The notes: generated from the letters alone by a model not told the origin. Shown: positions 13,201 through 23,948, counted from the stretch's first letter. The stretch is 64,000 nt of DNA from Alentia gelatinosa (GCA_950022655.1 OX465581.1:110715125-110779124); one strand, 5' to 3'. Numbers and translations: made by a program.

Positions 13201-16200
13201 CCAATCCCATAACCAACTAACCAGCTATAGGTGCAACTATGAGGCTGTTTATTATGGTTCACTGCTTAGCTACTACTACATCTTTACAATCCATGTACAT
13301 TGTACATTTCAAACTGTCAGATATGATATTAGGAAATGTCCTTACTGTGGACGAAACGGTTCCTGTTCGAGGTAAGTCTTTGATTTCATACTGCCTGATG
13401 CCATAGGCGGAAGGCAGTATGAAATCAAAGACTGACCGAGAATGACAAACGTTTCGCCCACAGTGTGGACGTTTGCTTATTATCATATTCCTTAAATCGA
13501 TGAAAAAACAACAACATTTTGATGACTTATTAAATCACACCCTGTTTATGTCTACATATCAAAATGGGACGATTGGAAATCTTTTGTAACCAGCAAGACT
13601 GGTAATACATGGAAACCAGTGGACATACCACTGAGTATTATTAGTATAGATAAAAGTACTAAAAAAAAACAAAAAAAACCACTCACAGCGGGCACGAACA
13701 TTATTATTACTGCACCCCTAGCATAGACATTCGTACACAGGTATATGATAATAGAGGGAAACTATGTTCCGGTGAAAGGAAGTCAAAGTTACGAGGTAAG
13801 GCTTGGAAAAATTACTGCCCAAGGCCCTGGCCGCGGGCAGTAATTTTTCCAAGCCTTACCGAGTAATTTTGACTTCCTTTCACTGGTACTTGGTTTCCCT
13901 ATTCCTATATACCTTCAAATGTGGTTTAATAAGAGACAATCTGATTGGTCTAAATGTCAACCTTGGGTAGTATACGGCAACCTTGGGTAGTATACCAACC
14001 TTGGGTAGTATCAGATAGTTACTCCACCCCCCAGAGCGTGGTGTAAGCATAGAGTGTACAGCCATAGGTATATAGGAATAGGACAGACCTTACTATAGCA
14101 TTAGAACTTCCATATCTGATGTGACATGATATTCTATATGGTATATAAATTGTTGTATCTGATGGGCAAGACTTTAACCTGTAATATTAAAACCATTTCT
14201 ATTCATCAAGGAGGGACAGACAGACAGTCAGTCATACAGACATACACACAAGTGCACAGAGACAGAGATAGACATACAGAGAGTCAGTAATATTAACAAA
14301 GAGACAAGGGAAGAGACAGATAGTCAAACATACAGACATACATTCAGACAATGTGTCAGAGGTACAGACAGACAGAGACAGGGTCAGAGAGTCAGACATA
14401 CAGATATACATGTATACAGACAGGGACAGAAACAGAGAGATATGGGTAGAGAGAATCAGTTAGACAGAGACAGACATATTTAGATAGATAGAGACGGACA
14501 ATGATACATAGAGTCAGACATTCAAACAAGCACAGAGGGAGGGACAGACAGTCACAGACCTTTGTCAGACAGATAGATAGTCAAGGAAAGACAGACTCAG
14601 AATTTTGATAGACAGACATATAGAAGCGGAGTGAGGTGTGGGGCACATGGAAGGGTAGGGATAGGACTCCAGTCTACCTTAACCCAGTCACTCAATATTA
14701 GCACATCACTGCAGCCACTTTTCTCCTTCACCCCCAGCAGTGGTAGATTTACTGCTTTATCAAAGGCCAATCTTTCTCATACCATGTCTCTGTGGTGTGG
14801 GAGGTAAAAGAACTCACCTCGGTAAATTTGTAGGGGTGAGATTTCTACCTACATTCACCTCATAGATTCTGTCAAACCCAAAGTAAGTCTAGTTGAACAA
14901 ATTGGACGTTAAACTACCCAAACAAACAAATCACCACGTTACCTCACACTCCTTACCGTCCTCCACTGACCAGATTATTGAATTATTACATTCAGACCCA
15001 AATAGGGCTTGATTGAGTGACATTTTGAATACATTAGGGTTCTAATACTAGAAATCGGTTTCAACTAGTACACCAGTTTCCATGTGTTTACACTTGTAAA
15101 TTTCTATACCTTAGTAAATATTCCTGTTTAGCATGCTCGAGAATAACTATTAAAATTTTTTTTATTTTTTTTTAACTATTAAATCCATTATCTTGGTTTA
15201 TTGAAGCATTCTTGATACTTTGAATACCAATGGCTTGATGATTGATAGTTTCTTATGATATTCTCTTGCTTCTAGTTGGAGTAATTTAGGAGCACCGCGG
15301 TCTTCCATTATAAATAGAAATAACATTAGCTCCTAGTTATTCACGGAGTCTTTTGATTAACTAGAGCTGTTATATATTTTCAGGTATTTTCTACACGGAA
15401 TGTGTCAACGAGGAGAAAGCTGCTCCTACCGACATGATCTGGGTAGCAAGCCCGACTCTGTGTGCCGATTCTACCTACAGGGAACCTGTAGCTATGGCAT
15501 GAAATGCAGGTTAGTTGTCTAGATCACAGCAAACAGCCGATGTTATGTCGCTCTACTAATCTGTGATATACGTTCTGTATGATTTTCCTGTGGATTGTTA
15601 TGTTGTCAAGAAACTTTACAAAATTTCATATGGTTCTTTATATGGCATGAGTTGTCTTTGCGAAATGATATCAGGAAGCGGAGCTGAGTGATATCTGTAG
15701 CAGAAGACAACGAAAGCCATGTAAACAATTATAGGAAATTATTTGATGTTTAGAATTTATCCTACCCCTTCATATTTTTTTAAACCTCATACGTCCCCAG
15801 TGGCATATAGATATTTTATTGTGTAACCGTGGCATACAGTCACACTATGCTACGTCTATGGAGATTTATATGCGGGGTACGATAAAGATGATGCAGACAT
15901 ACATGAGATTATTGCTAATGCGACCAGCTGACGCCAGTGTACTATTTGCCAGTACAGTATACTGTCTTATACTAGCTACCTAATGCCATCTTTAAATGAA
16001 TGTCGGATAGGTACCTGTTATACCTCTCCAGAAAGACCAGAAAATCTCACGATTCATTTCAGCAATGTGGCCATAGTTGGAATACAGATGGCTTATTTTG
16101 ATAAGTAGTCCGCAGTCAGATCCCTACAATTCACCTCTGACAATTTAGAGTATAATCTAAGCTTACTGTTGGGATATGTCTGTTAGGAATATCTTGTTAA

Positions 16201-19200
16201 GGCCATGGTTTAGAGATGAGATTTTTCTGGGAAATTTCGATTTTCGTTCTTTTTTCATCGCTAATCAGCCATTCGATTTCAAAGATATATCTAAAGTTAG
16301 TTTAGATTAGTGATTTTTCATTCAAAACGATCAAGGCTTTTGTATGAAATGGGATTTTCAGATGTTGCCATGGTATGGGGATAACAACAATAACAAAAAA
16401 AGGACATATTTTCGTAAATGTTAGGGATGTTATGAAGGTTTTCAAAAAAATCAATTAAGAATAAGATATTTTATGAGTGTGCTTGTATTTAAAATATTTG
16501 AAAGCCTTTCTCCTGCAATCAGTTTGTTCATTGATCATAACTCGGCAGCATGCTTTACCTATCAATAATCATACAGGAGGACATATGTGCAGATTATAAC
16601 TCTGTCTGCTAGGTTCCAGAATAGCATATATAAATGCCTGTAAAAAACTGAATTGCGAATGAGTTTAGCCCATATGACCTCAGTGTCGCATGAAATTACC
16701 CTCACTCGCCCACGTTCCGTAAAATGATCAGCTGCCGACCTACTTCTCTACAGGCGGGTACTGTAGGGCACAGGGTGATTGCTAGTTCCGCCATCATCTG
16801 CCAGGAAATTGTAAGATAGCGCCACTGTAGTCGGGGGCAACCACTGTTATCACTTGTTATAATCAATAATATTGAGGCGAGGCTAAAATTCCTCTATGGC
16901 AAGCCCCAAAAAAGTATTTTTACCAAATCCATTGATAATTAGTCCCGCCACCTAGTGTTTTGGGTGGCGTTGAGGGGCAAGATGGCCGCGTCCATAGCAC
17001 AATAGCTATGTGTCCTATAAGGCTGCTTCCCTTCCCCAAATCGGGAAGGGAAAATCAAGCTGCTTATAGTCAGGAGTTTCTAAACAAGGTGATCCAGTTA
17101 ACAGGAAGACAAATTACACATTAATTAATTGGGCACTCCTCGGTGACTGAGCACATGTAATTGCTTTACTAAAGCGGAAGACGTCGTCCCATAGAGTAAT
17201 ATATAACCAGAGTAATATATGGAAACATGGTGAGGGTGGCCGAAAGAAATCTGTTTGGGTTATTCGGGTGTGTTTAGACACACCACGGATCTGTTTTCAT
17301 ATATCACTGTGGGGGAAACTAGCTGTTTTGTCAAGAAAACACGGTTTCAATATACAGAGCAGGGGTACATTAATTCTTCTTTTCTGTTTTGCGTTTTTCG
17401 ATAGGACTAACCAGACAATGCTTGCAAATCTTTGTTTGTAAAATATTTGTCCTTGATTGGAGGGCCGGGTCGGTCTACAACCTCAACCTCAAGTGGTTTA
17501 GACAGCCGCCTGTCCACAAAACCATCGTTTGTGGCATTTTTCATCCATCTTTTCCAATGAATTAAACCCATTTTTTTTTTTACATTTTTTTAAAACCCAG
17601 TAATTGCCATATTAGAGGGAATAAATAGAGACTATTTCTTTGCTCTAAAGCACAAATGGAGTATTTTTCCGGTATACCATGGCTTTGAGGCCGTATACCA
17701 AAAATTTGAATCCGTATACCACAGTTATGGTATCTGATGGTTTTTATATAATGGGCCGTGGTTTACTGAGTCCCCATACATCTTCAATGGTGTCTTTCTT
17801 TCCGATGTATAATTAAAAAAGATCCTTTTTCGTCGTTGTTCTTCGTTGTCGCAAAGAATGTAGATTACTGGGAAAGAGTTCTCTTTATCGATGTGGTCGT
17901 GAAGGCGATAGGTATACTAAAGAACTAAACACCACGTTTACCTTACGTGCCTTACCTTACACTCCTTTCAGATACGATCATGTCAAACCCAAAGCCCCAG
18001 CCCCGAGCACATCAAAGTCTTCCACACAAACTCACAAACCGAGCAGGGGGTCGGCGGCGTCGGCGGCAGGCGGCGCTGCGTCCAAGCCGCTCGTTTTGGC
18101 GCGAAACGGCGAGTGCAGCGGCACGGAGCGGCGTATGGTGACACTACGGAAGCAGGGGTCGGCGAGCGGGTCGCAGCACGCCGAGGAGGAGGAGGAGGCG
18201 TCCAACGTCAAGAGTCCCAAGCCGGAGGAGTGGGTCAAAGCGGCCGAGTTCGTCCCGGGTCAGTTGTGGAGAGGTTCAGGTGAGTTTAAAACTCCTTTTT
18301 TGGGGTTACTATACACCCATGCTGTATTTACTGTAAATACGCACCGTTTCGCAACATGACGTAAAAAATGCTGTACGGAACAGTGTACCGTACGGGAAAA
18401 TACGGAACACTGATGATTTTTTTTCTTAATTTCGGGTATATAGTAAGTAAAGAACGACCTTCCATGCTTGTACAAGCGACAAAACTCGATGATAATTTAC
18501 GGAACTCAGCGTAAATGATCAATGATTTCACTGCATATTTTGTATGTACGAAGACAGTAAGCCAGTTTCCACATAATGCACATCACTGGGCTCAGACACT
18601 GTACTTTACTATATACCCATGCCGTATATACTGTAAACACGGACCGTTTCGCCATATAATGGAAAAATACTGTACGGACCACTGGTCCATACAGGAAAAT
18701 ATGAACTACCTTCCCATACACGTTTATTAAAATATTGGTTGTTAAAGCAAATGAAATTTTTTTTTTTTAATTTCGGGTATAGAGGAAATATAGAACGACC
18801 TACCATGCTTGTACAAGCCACAAAACTCGATAATAATTTATGGTTTGTACAGAACTGGGCGTAAACGCCTCGTTCCGCACGAACCATAAATTACGATCTC
18901 GTTTTGTAGCTTGTACAGCATGGTCAGGACGTTCTATGTAAATACTTGCTCTGTCGTCACAGAACCGGCGTCGTACTTGGAGGCGGCGCGGACGGGCGTG
19001 GAGACGCTGCAGTTGACGGAGGAGGACCAGCAGACGGAGGAGATCGACTACCACCCTCACCTGACGGACGCCGAGAAGGCCAAGGAGCTGTGTCCGTACG
19101 CGCTGCACGGCGAGTGTCGCTACGGCGAGAACTGCCTCTACCTGCACGGCGACTTCTGTGACTACTGCGGCCGTGCAGCACTGCATCCCACAGACACGGA

Positions 19201-22200
19201 GCTCCGCGCGCAGCACACCAGTGTAGGTACCTTTAGGTGTATTGGGTGTTAGAATGGGCAGACGACTTTTGACCTCCATAGATTTTGCTCACTGTGACTG
19301 TGATTTGATAAGTTATTAAAATGGCGGTTTTTGTTCATCGGTTTGAGGTATATAATAATAGGTAAACGTCCTTACTGTGAACGAAATGGTTCTAGTTCTC
19401 GGTCAGTCATCGATTTCATACTGTCTTCCGCCTATGGCGTCAGGCAGTATGAATTTGACGAATGACTTTAACAGGAACCGTTTCGTGCACAATAAGAACA
19501 TTTCCTAATATTACCCTCTTATAGCACGAATGTTCTTCGTGCAAGCACAATTAGTGTCCAACCCTAGAATTAGATTATACGGCTACTTAAAGTAATCTTT
19601 CTGTGCATGCATGGCAGTTCACCATAATTACGGTGGTTAGGTGCAGTTCTTAGAACTTTGAATAGAAATTTTAGATCTAGCCACGATTTTTTTTTCAGTT
19701 CACTCTTTATAATAGTATCATCTTTGTTTTATTTCAAAGATGGGAATTATAGACATCGTGAAATTATTTAACATGCTTTTTGGCTTTTTAGCATTGGGCC
19801 ACTGTATTCGGGCGAACGTGCAGTAAAGTGTTATTTATTGCACGTGGGTAACACGAAAATTGACCTATCAGCAGCCAGAACGTGAGCAATGTCACACTAA
19901 TGTGGCTTAAGTAATGTTGATGACCTATGGTGTTACTTGGCAATGTGTCAGCTGCAAATTTCACTCGCTTGAGCAACTTGGACGAATTAAAATGGCTAAT
20001 TGTTATTCTAACGTCATGGAAATGGGGTAGGATGGATACTAAACTGTACTCAAGTTAGTAGTGTTAGTGTTTACCGCACTCCAGTCAGGCTTGCTTCTCA
20101 CTGCACTCGGCTATCGCCTCGCGTAGTAAGTCACGACCTGCCGGTCGTGTGAACAACATTGACACTACTAACTCTCATTCAGTTTCTACTAAATATTTTA
20201 CTGATGGTGTTGCTTATCGTCTTTATCTCCCAGGAATGCATCAAACAGCATGAGAAGGACATGGAGCTGTCGTTCGCCATCGCTCGGTCCAGCGACAAGA
20301 CGTGCGGCATCTGCATGGAGGTGGTGATGGAGAAGGTGAACACGTCGGAGCAGCGCTTCGGGCTCCTCTCCAACTGTAACCACGTCTTCTGCCTCACCTG
20401 TATCCGCAAATGGCGCTCCGCCAAGCAGTTCGAAAACAAGATTGTCAGGTGCGAGCTAAGGCTTCTCTACGGCCGCTACATGCATCTGAAAACATATCCA
20501 TTCATGGTTTTTTTGTGGTTTTTTTAATGTTTGGTACGTGGCTAAATCTGTATAGTTAGGCAGCTACCGCTTGAATGAGCTCGGAAAAAAAATGTGTTTT
20601 TTTAAATTATTTTTTTTATTTTTTGTACAGATTTATTGGTCATAATTCAACAAGTTTGTTTTTTTTATTCAATTTTTTTGTGTACAGATTTATTGGTCAT
20701 AATTCAACAAACAATGGTTGGTTTTCAATTATGGATGTAACAAACCATCGGCTTCTGCATCATACACATTCAAGTCACTATCAAAATAATGGGTTGAGAC
20801 TTATGTGTGTCAAAGCATACACAAATGGAGAAACAAGTGTTGAGATGTAAGAAAAAAAGATGAAATAATGAATGTGAAATCATACCAGACAACAATGAAA
20901 ATAAGTCTCATAAGACTACAGTCTGTCTAATTTCCATACGAGAGTCCCCTTCTTCAGGGCTTCAAATTACAAAGTGCATTTCTGCATTGTAAGTACCTTA
21001 AATGGTCTACAATTTAATAGTTAATTACCCGAGGTACTTACCCTAGTACTGAAGGGGAATTGATGTTCCTACGAGCCTAGGACACTATAATGGTGCCCTA
21101 GGATAACATGGACTTCTCACATAGTTCTATCTCCCTGTATTCTAGGGCGACAGAAATAGTTCCGTCGTGAGTAGGAACGATGGGTGCAGTGGGAAGATTG
21201 GCTTTAATTGCTGTGTATGTATCTGCAGATCTTGTCCTGAGTGCCGTGTCAAGTCCGACTTTGTGACGCCCAGTAAATACTGGGTGGAGGAACGTGCGGA
21301 CAAGGAGCTGCTCATAGAGGGCTACAAGGAGGCGCTCAGGTCAGTCTCCCGTCTCTATATCCGCAGATGTCAGTTTCCCATTTTTCTGTGGAAATCCCCT
21401 TTTTCATATTTTCATTATGGGGCCATCCATAAAGTCCTTAAGCACTGGAGGGTCGGGGGTGGGGGTCAAACATTTTGGATTTTTTGCGTATACTCCTTCT
21501 TTGTTCTATTGCGTACAAGATTGACAGGGTGTGTAGAGGGGGTCAGATTTGTCAGAAATTATGCGTACATGCATTATTGATGGCCCCTATATGTTATTGC
21601 TTTTCCTTGTTTCAAATAAAGATAACATGGATTTAGCCTCATTTACGCCAATAAAACCGTGGTTTGAACCTCCCCAATGACCCCTCACCCCCATGCCATA
21701 GCTGACAAGGAGATATTATCCAAGTTTTCCCGTTCTCTCTGAGGCAGAAAAATCTACATGAAAATGTTTCCACTTTTTCCCTGACCCAACTGATATCCCT
21801 GTATCTGAAGAATAAAGAAACCCAGAAATATCAACCATGGGATTTCTCTGTTTTTTAGGATTTTTTTTTACATCCCAGAGATCACTCTTTAGAAAAGGAG
21901 TTAACATAATGAAAATTCCATGTTAGCTCAGGTGAGGTCGGAAATTCACTTAGAATAGCTACAAATGCAGGCACCTAAAACCCCGGAAACTTTATTGGAG
22001 GGTGGGGAGGATTTTTTTGTTATTTTCAAATCCCATGCCTGATTAGCCTACGCTAAAAACATAGTTGACAAACATATGACACACTACTCATTTAGTAATT
22101 CTAGTCAATTTGATGCAGGGACCACGGCTGAGAGGCCGTATACCACAGATTTGAATCCTTATACCACAGTTATGGTATCTGATAAGTTTCATATAATGGT

Positions 22201-22634
22201 TCGTGGTTTTACTGTGTCCCCATACATTTTCAATGGGGTCTTTGTATACCATGGACAATAAAGATCTTACGAGCCCGCTCTTACACCATTTCTTGATGTA
22301 CGACTGTGCTATCTCGGCTTATTCCAGGTTAAAACCGTGCAAGTACTTCGACCAGGGTCGGGGCGAGTGTCCCTTCAACAACAACTGCTTCTACCTGCAC
22401 GCGTACCCGGACGGGCGGCGGGCCTCGCCTCGTCCCGTGCGCCGCCGGCCGCGCCAGAACGCCGACTGCGAGCTGGACTTCATGCAGCAGATCATCCTCT
22501 GGGACTTCCTGGAGGAACACCGGCGGCGCCTGACACTGGAGTTTGACCTGGAGGACAGCCTGGAGGAGCTGCTGATGAGCGCCGGGCTGTGGGACACGGA
22601 CAGCGACGACTCGGACTACTCGGATTACTCCTGA
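10240..22634 (+). CDS. mkrn1: Makorin E3 ubiquitin ligase, complete, 7 coding exons
   Basis: Coding exons are 10240-10289, 15384-15509, 17972-18279, 18963-19222, 20234-20448, 21229-21339 and 22328-22634. Each junction has GT/AG, and the joined frame is 458 codons (1377 nt with stop), close to vertebrate MKRN1 (about 480). Domain order in the predicted protein: CCCH finger at residues 16-34 (C-X7-C-X5-C-X3-H), CCCH finger 44-62, an EFVPGQ motif near 150, CCCH finger 205-223, the makorin-specific Cys-His segment about 227-250, a C3HC4 RING (C272, C275, C296, H298, C301, C304, C322, C325), a last CCCH finger 361-381 (C-X9-C-X5-C-X3-H) and an acidic Ser/Asp-rich tail. This order is diagnostic of makorins, which are RNA-binding RING E3 ligases acting in the cytoplasm and nucleus. 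No key zinc ligand is missing. The call as a makorin is near certain; which vertebrate paralogue it is orthologous to is inferred. Confidence 0.96.
10667..10770. repeat. CTAGATCTAGA palindromic patch
   Basis: Dense overlapping CTAGATCTAGA and TCTAGATCTAGATC units within makorin intron 1. It is highly self-complementary; function unknown. Confidence 0.6.
11110..11400 (+). mobile_element. Hairpin-plus-tail element, type 1 tail
   Basis: The arms pair GCTTGGTCCGTACTCC... with ...GGAGTGCGGACCAAG, with apex CAGCTCCGCTTCGTGAATTA. The tail runs TTTATCTCACCCC to GGGGTGAGATA and carries AATGTTAAGCCTATGG. This is the best-preserved member of the GGTCCGTACTCC arm group. Confidence 0.88.
11726..12033 (+). 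mobile_element. Hairpin-plus-tail element, type 2 tail
   Basis: Hairpin arms AAACCAAACAAGAGTTAGTC... pair with ...GACTAACTTGAGTTTGGTTT around the apex GAGGCGAAGCCAAGAGCAG. The tail has TTATCCTACCCC, AATGTTAAGCCTATGG and GGGGTAGGATAA. The tail also carries a TGACGTCA and a CACGTG. Confidence 0.85.
12036..12127. repeat. Short hairpin ending in CAAAATGAGATGG
   Basis: CAAAATGAGATGGTAATTTA pairs with TAAATTCCCATCTCGTTTTG across an apex containing TTAGCCGAGG. A related hairpin is present at 18835-18910 in makorin intron 3. Confidence 0.6.
12311..12520. mobile_element. Inverted-repeat element (GGCTGGTTCCACCA type)
   Basis: The ends AAGTGCTGATTCCACCAACA and GTGTTGGTGGAACCAGCCCTT are inverted repeats. 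The interior has repeated TATCTTG/TATGTCTT-like phrases. Relatives are at 25598, 42616, 45211 and 51969. There is no coding capacity. Confidence 0.75.
13321..13488. mobile_element. Long hairpin element (ACGAAACGGTTCC type)
   Basis: Almost the whole 168 bp folds on itself: GAAATGTCCTTACTGTGGACG pairs with the right arm near 13455, and AGTCTTTGATTTCATACTGC pairs with its complement around CCATAGGCGG. A second copy lies at 19348-19523 in makorin intron 4. Confidence 0.7.
13750..14079. mobile_element. 330-bp hairpin-bearing element, copy 1
   Basis: A perfect-looking hairpin in the first half (TACGAGGTAAGGCTTGGAAA with its complement across CCCTGGCCGCGGG) is followed by a tail with three CAACCTTGGGTAGTATAC-like units. 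It matches 59471-59800 base for base except for one C/T difference by eye. Confidence 0.88.
14207..14610. repeat. CAGACAGA-type microsatellite
   Basis: About 400 bp of imperfect purine-rich repeats (CAGACAGA, GACATACAGA, AGAGACAG) in makorin intron 1. Confidence 0.85.
15384..15509 (+). CDS. mkrn1: Makorin coding exon 2 (CCCH fingers 1 and 2)
   Basis: The acceptor is TTTTCAG at 15377-15383 and the donor is CAG|GTTAGT. The exon encodes Y-F-L-H-G-M-C...C...H, completing finger 1 begun by C16 in exon 1, and the first three Cys of finger 2, whose His lies in exon 3. In and out phases are 2 and 2. Confidence 0.95.
15617..15886 (+). mobile_element. Hairpin-plus-tail element, type 2 tail
   Basis: Hairpin with apex GGAAGCGGAGCTGAGTGATA; arms contain TATGGCATGAGTTGTCTT and its complement. 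The tail begins TTATCCTACCCC and ends CGGGGTACGATAAA. Siblings are at 43206 and 55226. It lies in makorin intron 2, about 110 bp after exon 2. Confidence 0.78.
15887..17667 (+). other. Remainder of makorin intron 2, nothing recognised
   Basis: AT-rich intron sequence without a plausible exon or a repeat I could pair with another part of the window, apart from the dispersed repeat beginning at 17668. Confidence 0.5.
17668..17815. repeat. Dispersed GGTATACCATGG repeat, copy 1
   Basis: Shares GAGGCCGTATACCA, GAATCC.TATACCACAG, TTATGGTATCTGAT and CCCCATACAT with 22121-22255. Both copies sit in makorin introns (2 and 6), 150 bp or more from the exons. Confidence 0.65.
17972..18279 (+). CDS. mkrn1: Makorin coding exon 3 (end of finger 2, Ser/Ala-rich linker, EFVPGQ)
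   Basis: The acceptor is CTCCTTTCAG and the donor is CAG|GTGAGT. The exon starts by completing Arg59 then Y-D-H, which supplies the His of finger 2. It continues through a low-complexity Ser/Ala/Gly and Glu-rich linker to [11 protein letters not shown], a motif conserved in makorins between fingers 2 and 3. GC content is far above the flanking introns. Confidence 0.93.
18300..18850. repeat. Imperfect tandem duplication inside makorin intron 3
   Basis: The segment 18305-18500 recurs in diverged form at 18607-18850. Both have TACACCCATGC.GTAT, ACGGACCGTTTCGC-like text, TAATTTCGGGTATA, GAACGACCT.CCATGCTTGT and ACAAAACTCGAT. Nearly the whole 683-bp intron is therefore two copies of one unit plus a terminal hairpin. 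Confidence 0.7.
18963..19222 (+). CDS. mkrn1: Makorin coding exon 4 (CCCH finger 3 and makorin Cys-His)
   Basis: The acceptor is GTCACAG and the donor is AGT|GTAGGT. The exon encodes a linker, then [22 protein letters not shown] (finger 3), then C-D-Y-C-G with the following His residues of the makorin-type Cys-His segment, ending in Q-H-T-S. An alternative GT two bases upstream would break the frame with exon 5. Confidence 0.95.
19348..19523. mobile_element. Long hairpin element, copy 2 of the 13321 type
   Basis: TAAACGTCCTTACTGTGAACG and TTTCATACTG arms with apex CTTCCGCCTATGGCGTCAGG. It lies in makorin intron 4, orientation not distinguishable because of its symmetry. Confidence 0.7.
20020..20185 (-). 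mobile_element. Hairpin-plus-tail element end next to makorin exon 5
   Basis: GGGGTAGGAT at about 20026 is followed by a hairpin pairing AAACTGTACTCAAGTTAGT with its complement ending at 20185, apex CACTCGGCTATCGCCTCGCG. Its arms resemble those at 11726. It ends 48 bp before the exon 5 acceptor. The far end of the tail is unclear. Confidence 0.65.
20234..20448 (+). CDS. mkrn1: Makorin coding exon 5 (RING domain)
   Basis: The acceptor is TCTCCCAG and the donor is CAG|GTGCGA. The exon encodes [14 protein letters not shown], then C-G-I-C-M-E and [14 protein letters not shown], i.e. six of the eight RING zinc ligands and the Trp expected at the E2 contact surface. The last two Cys are in exon 6. 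Confidence 0.97.
20620..20715. repeat. Two direct copies of a 30-bp unit
   Basis: TGTACAGATTTATTGGTCAT followed by AATTCAACAA occurs twice, about 60 bp apart, in makorin intron 5. Confidence 0.85.
21229..21339 (+). CDS. mkrn1: Makorin coding exon 6 (end of RING)
   Basis: The acceptor is ATCTGCAG and the donor is CAG|GTCAGT. The exon opens with S-C-P-E-C-R, the last two RING Cys, followed by [15 protein letters not shown], a stretch typical of makorins between the RING and the fourth finger. Confidence 0.96.
21590..21805 (-). repeat. Dispersed GGATGTCAGTTGGG repeat, minus orientation
   Basis: In reverse complement it reads AGGGATATCAGTTGGGTCAG, then CTGCCTCAGAGAGA and GGTTTGAACC. The same order is seen on the plus strand at 59268-59440 and 48712-48900. 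It lies in makorin intron 6. Confidence 0.65.
22121..22255. repeat. Dispersed GGTATACCATGG repeat, copy 2
   Basis: Diverged sibling of 17668-17815, including AGAGGCCGTATACCACAG and CCCCATACATTTTCAATGG. It lies just upstream of makorin exon 7. Confidence 0.65.
22328..22634 (+). CDS. mkrn1: Makorin coding exon 7 (CCCH finger 4, acidic C-terminus, stop)
   Basis: The acceptor is TTATTCCAG. The exon encodes [21 protein letters not shown] (21 residues, finger 4; ligands C361, C371, C377, H381), then A-Y-P-D-G-R-R, an Arg-rich stretch and an Asp/Ser/Tyr-rich acidic end before TGA at 22632-22634. The C-terminal acidic tail is a normal makorin feature. Confidence 0.95.
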
Positions 22635-23300
22635 GGCTCGTGGTGCGGGCAGCCTGCTGCAGTACGCGTGTATTGTGTGTACGTGGAGTAGTGGCGGCGG
22701 CGGGGGACGGGGGACGGGCGGCTCCAGGGCCCGGCGGCCGGCGCTCCGGGGCCCCGCCGCCGGGAGGAGATGTAGCAGGACACCGCCGCGTACGCCAGCA
22801 CTGTTATATTATAACCACTCCCCAGCGGCTCGCCCAGCTACGCCAAGACCTCACCATGGTATGACGTCAGCATCCCACGTGGTGATCCCGTGACGTCATA
22901 AGTGGGTCAGCACGACGCCCGCCACGTGGATATTGATCTCAGTGACGTGTTAAAGCTGACGTGGTTTCTTTTTACAGGAATTACGGTAATGCCAGTGGGA
23001 TATATGGAGGAACCGTTCGTTTACCACTTACTTAGTTTCCCCCTTTGTCATAGTGTTCGTAAGAGGTGAAACAAGTTAACTGTTCTGGTCAAGGTTTGTT
23101 ACATCATCGTATATATACAATATAGAGATATATATGTGTGTTTGTAGCATTGAATTTGGTGCCACCTTTATCTACGTCAAGACATATTGCCCTTTACTCT
23201 CAAGAAAGCTTTAGAAGATGCTAGGCCGTCTTGGCATTGACTGTTGTAAATAAGAAAATATGCCACATTAAAATGGCCAAGCAATCACTAGCTTTCTGTA
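22635..23300 (+). other. Makorin 3' flank / 3' UTR with CRE and G-box cluster
   Basis: The first 150 bp after the stop are extremely GC-rich. Between 22862 and 22964 there are two full CRE palindromes TGACGTCA (22862-22869, 22891-22898), two CACGTG boxes (22876-22881, 22923-22928) and two TGACGTG(G) sites (22943, 22957). An ATTAAA hexamer at 23267-23272 could be the polyadenylation signal, but this is weak. Confidence 0.4.
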
Positions 23301-23948
23301 AAGCTTGCATTTCGACAAGTAGGCAAAAGAAACCACTTTATGAATATTCATATGCAGCACTGGGAGATTTCTGATTATTCTAAGAGAGCATTGTGCCGCA
23401 ATGCCCTAGATAATCAGATTGTTTAGATTGTGATATTTATACTAAGTAATACTGCGATAATAATATCGATATGGTTAAGAGGTGCGTGTGCTGTTGAATT
23501 AATTTTCGAGCCTTATAGGCCTTGCTAACATCGCAAACGATTTTAACTGAAATTGAAATCAATACCAAACTTGAACATGCAAGACAAGGTACTTGAAAAT
23601 GAAATATAGCATTCTATAGAAAATGGCAATTCTACAATGGGTAGTATTCATTCTTGAGTATATTTATTCAACAACTACGCGCAGGTTAATGTGGAATAAG
23701 TGTTTCTGGTCATGAAGCTGTTTTCTGTATTATCCTATAACACCTACTCGTGTTGCGCCGTTCAGTTTCTCCCTCTCTCAAAGCAAGGACTACGTCAGGC
23801 TAGTAGGGAAATTTAGTTGCTTATACCTACATCCAATATAACGTAGCGATAGACGATTCTACTATTCATGCAGCGAGAATTATGGAGTAGAAACTTTAGT
23901 TTCAATAGGGACCAAAAGTGACCGCCCTATAACGGCATATAACTATTA
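23301..23948. other. No gene recognised
   Basis: AT-rich spacer between the makorin 3' flank and the next mobile element. Confidence 0.5.

Larger units (their letters stand above)
10290..15383 (+). other. Makorin intron 1, 5.1 kb, packed with small repeats
   Basis: The donor is GTAATT and the acceptor is TTTTCAG. It contains a CTAGATCTAGA-rich palindromic patch (10667-10760), two hairpin-plus-tail elements (11110, 11726), a 210-bp inverted-repeat element (12311), a hairpin element (13321), a 330-bp element with a twin at 59.5 kb (13750) and a CAGACAGA microsatellite (14207-14610). I see no further exon. Confidence 0.75.

Noticed and set aside
13750..14079. CAACCTTGGGTAGTATAC units as a CRISPR-like array
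   Set aside because: Only three units, almost no spacers, and part of a mobile element in an animal genome.
18946..19181. Open frames on both strands over makorin exon 4 and over exon 7 (22329-22597)
   Set aside because: They are alternative-frame shadows of GC-rich makorin exons.
20940..20965. CTGAAGAAGGGG on the minus strand as a hammerhead core
   Set aside because: The GAAAC and cleavage triplet half is missing.
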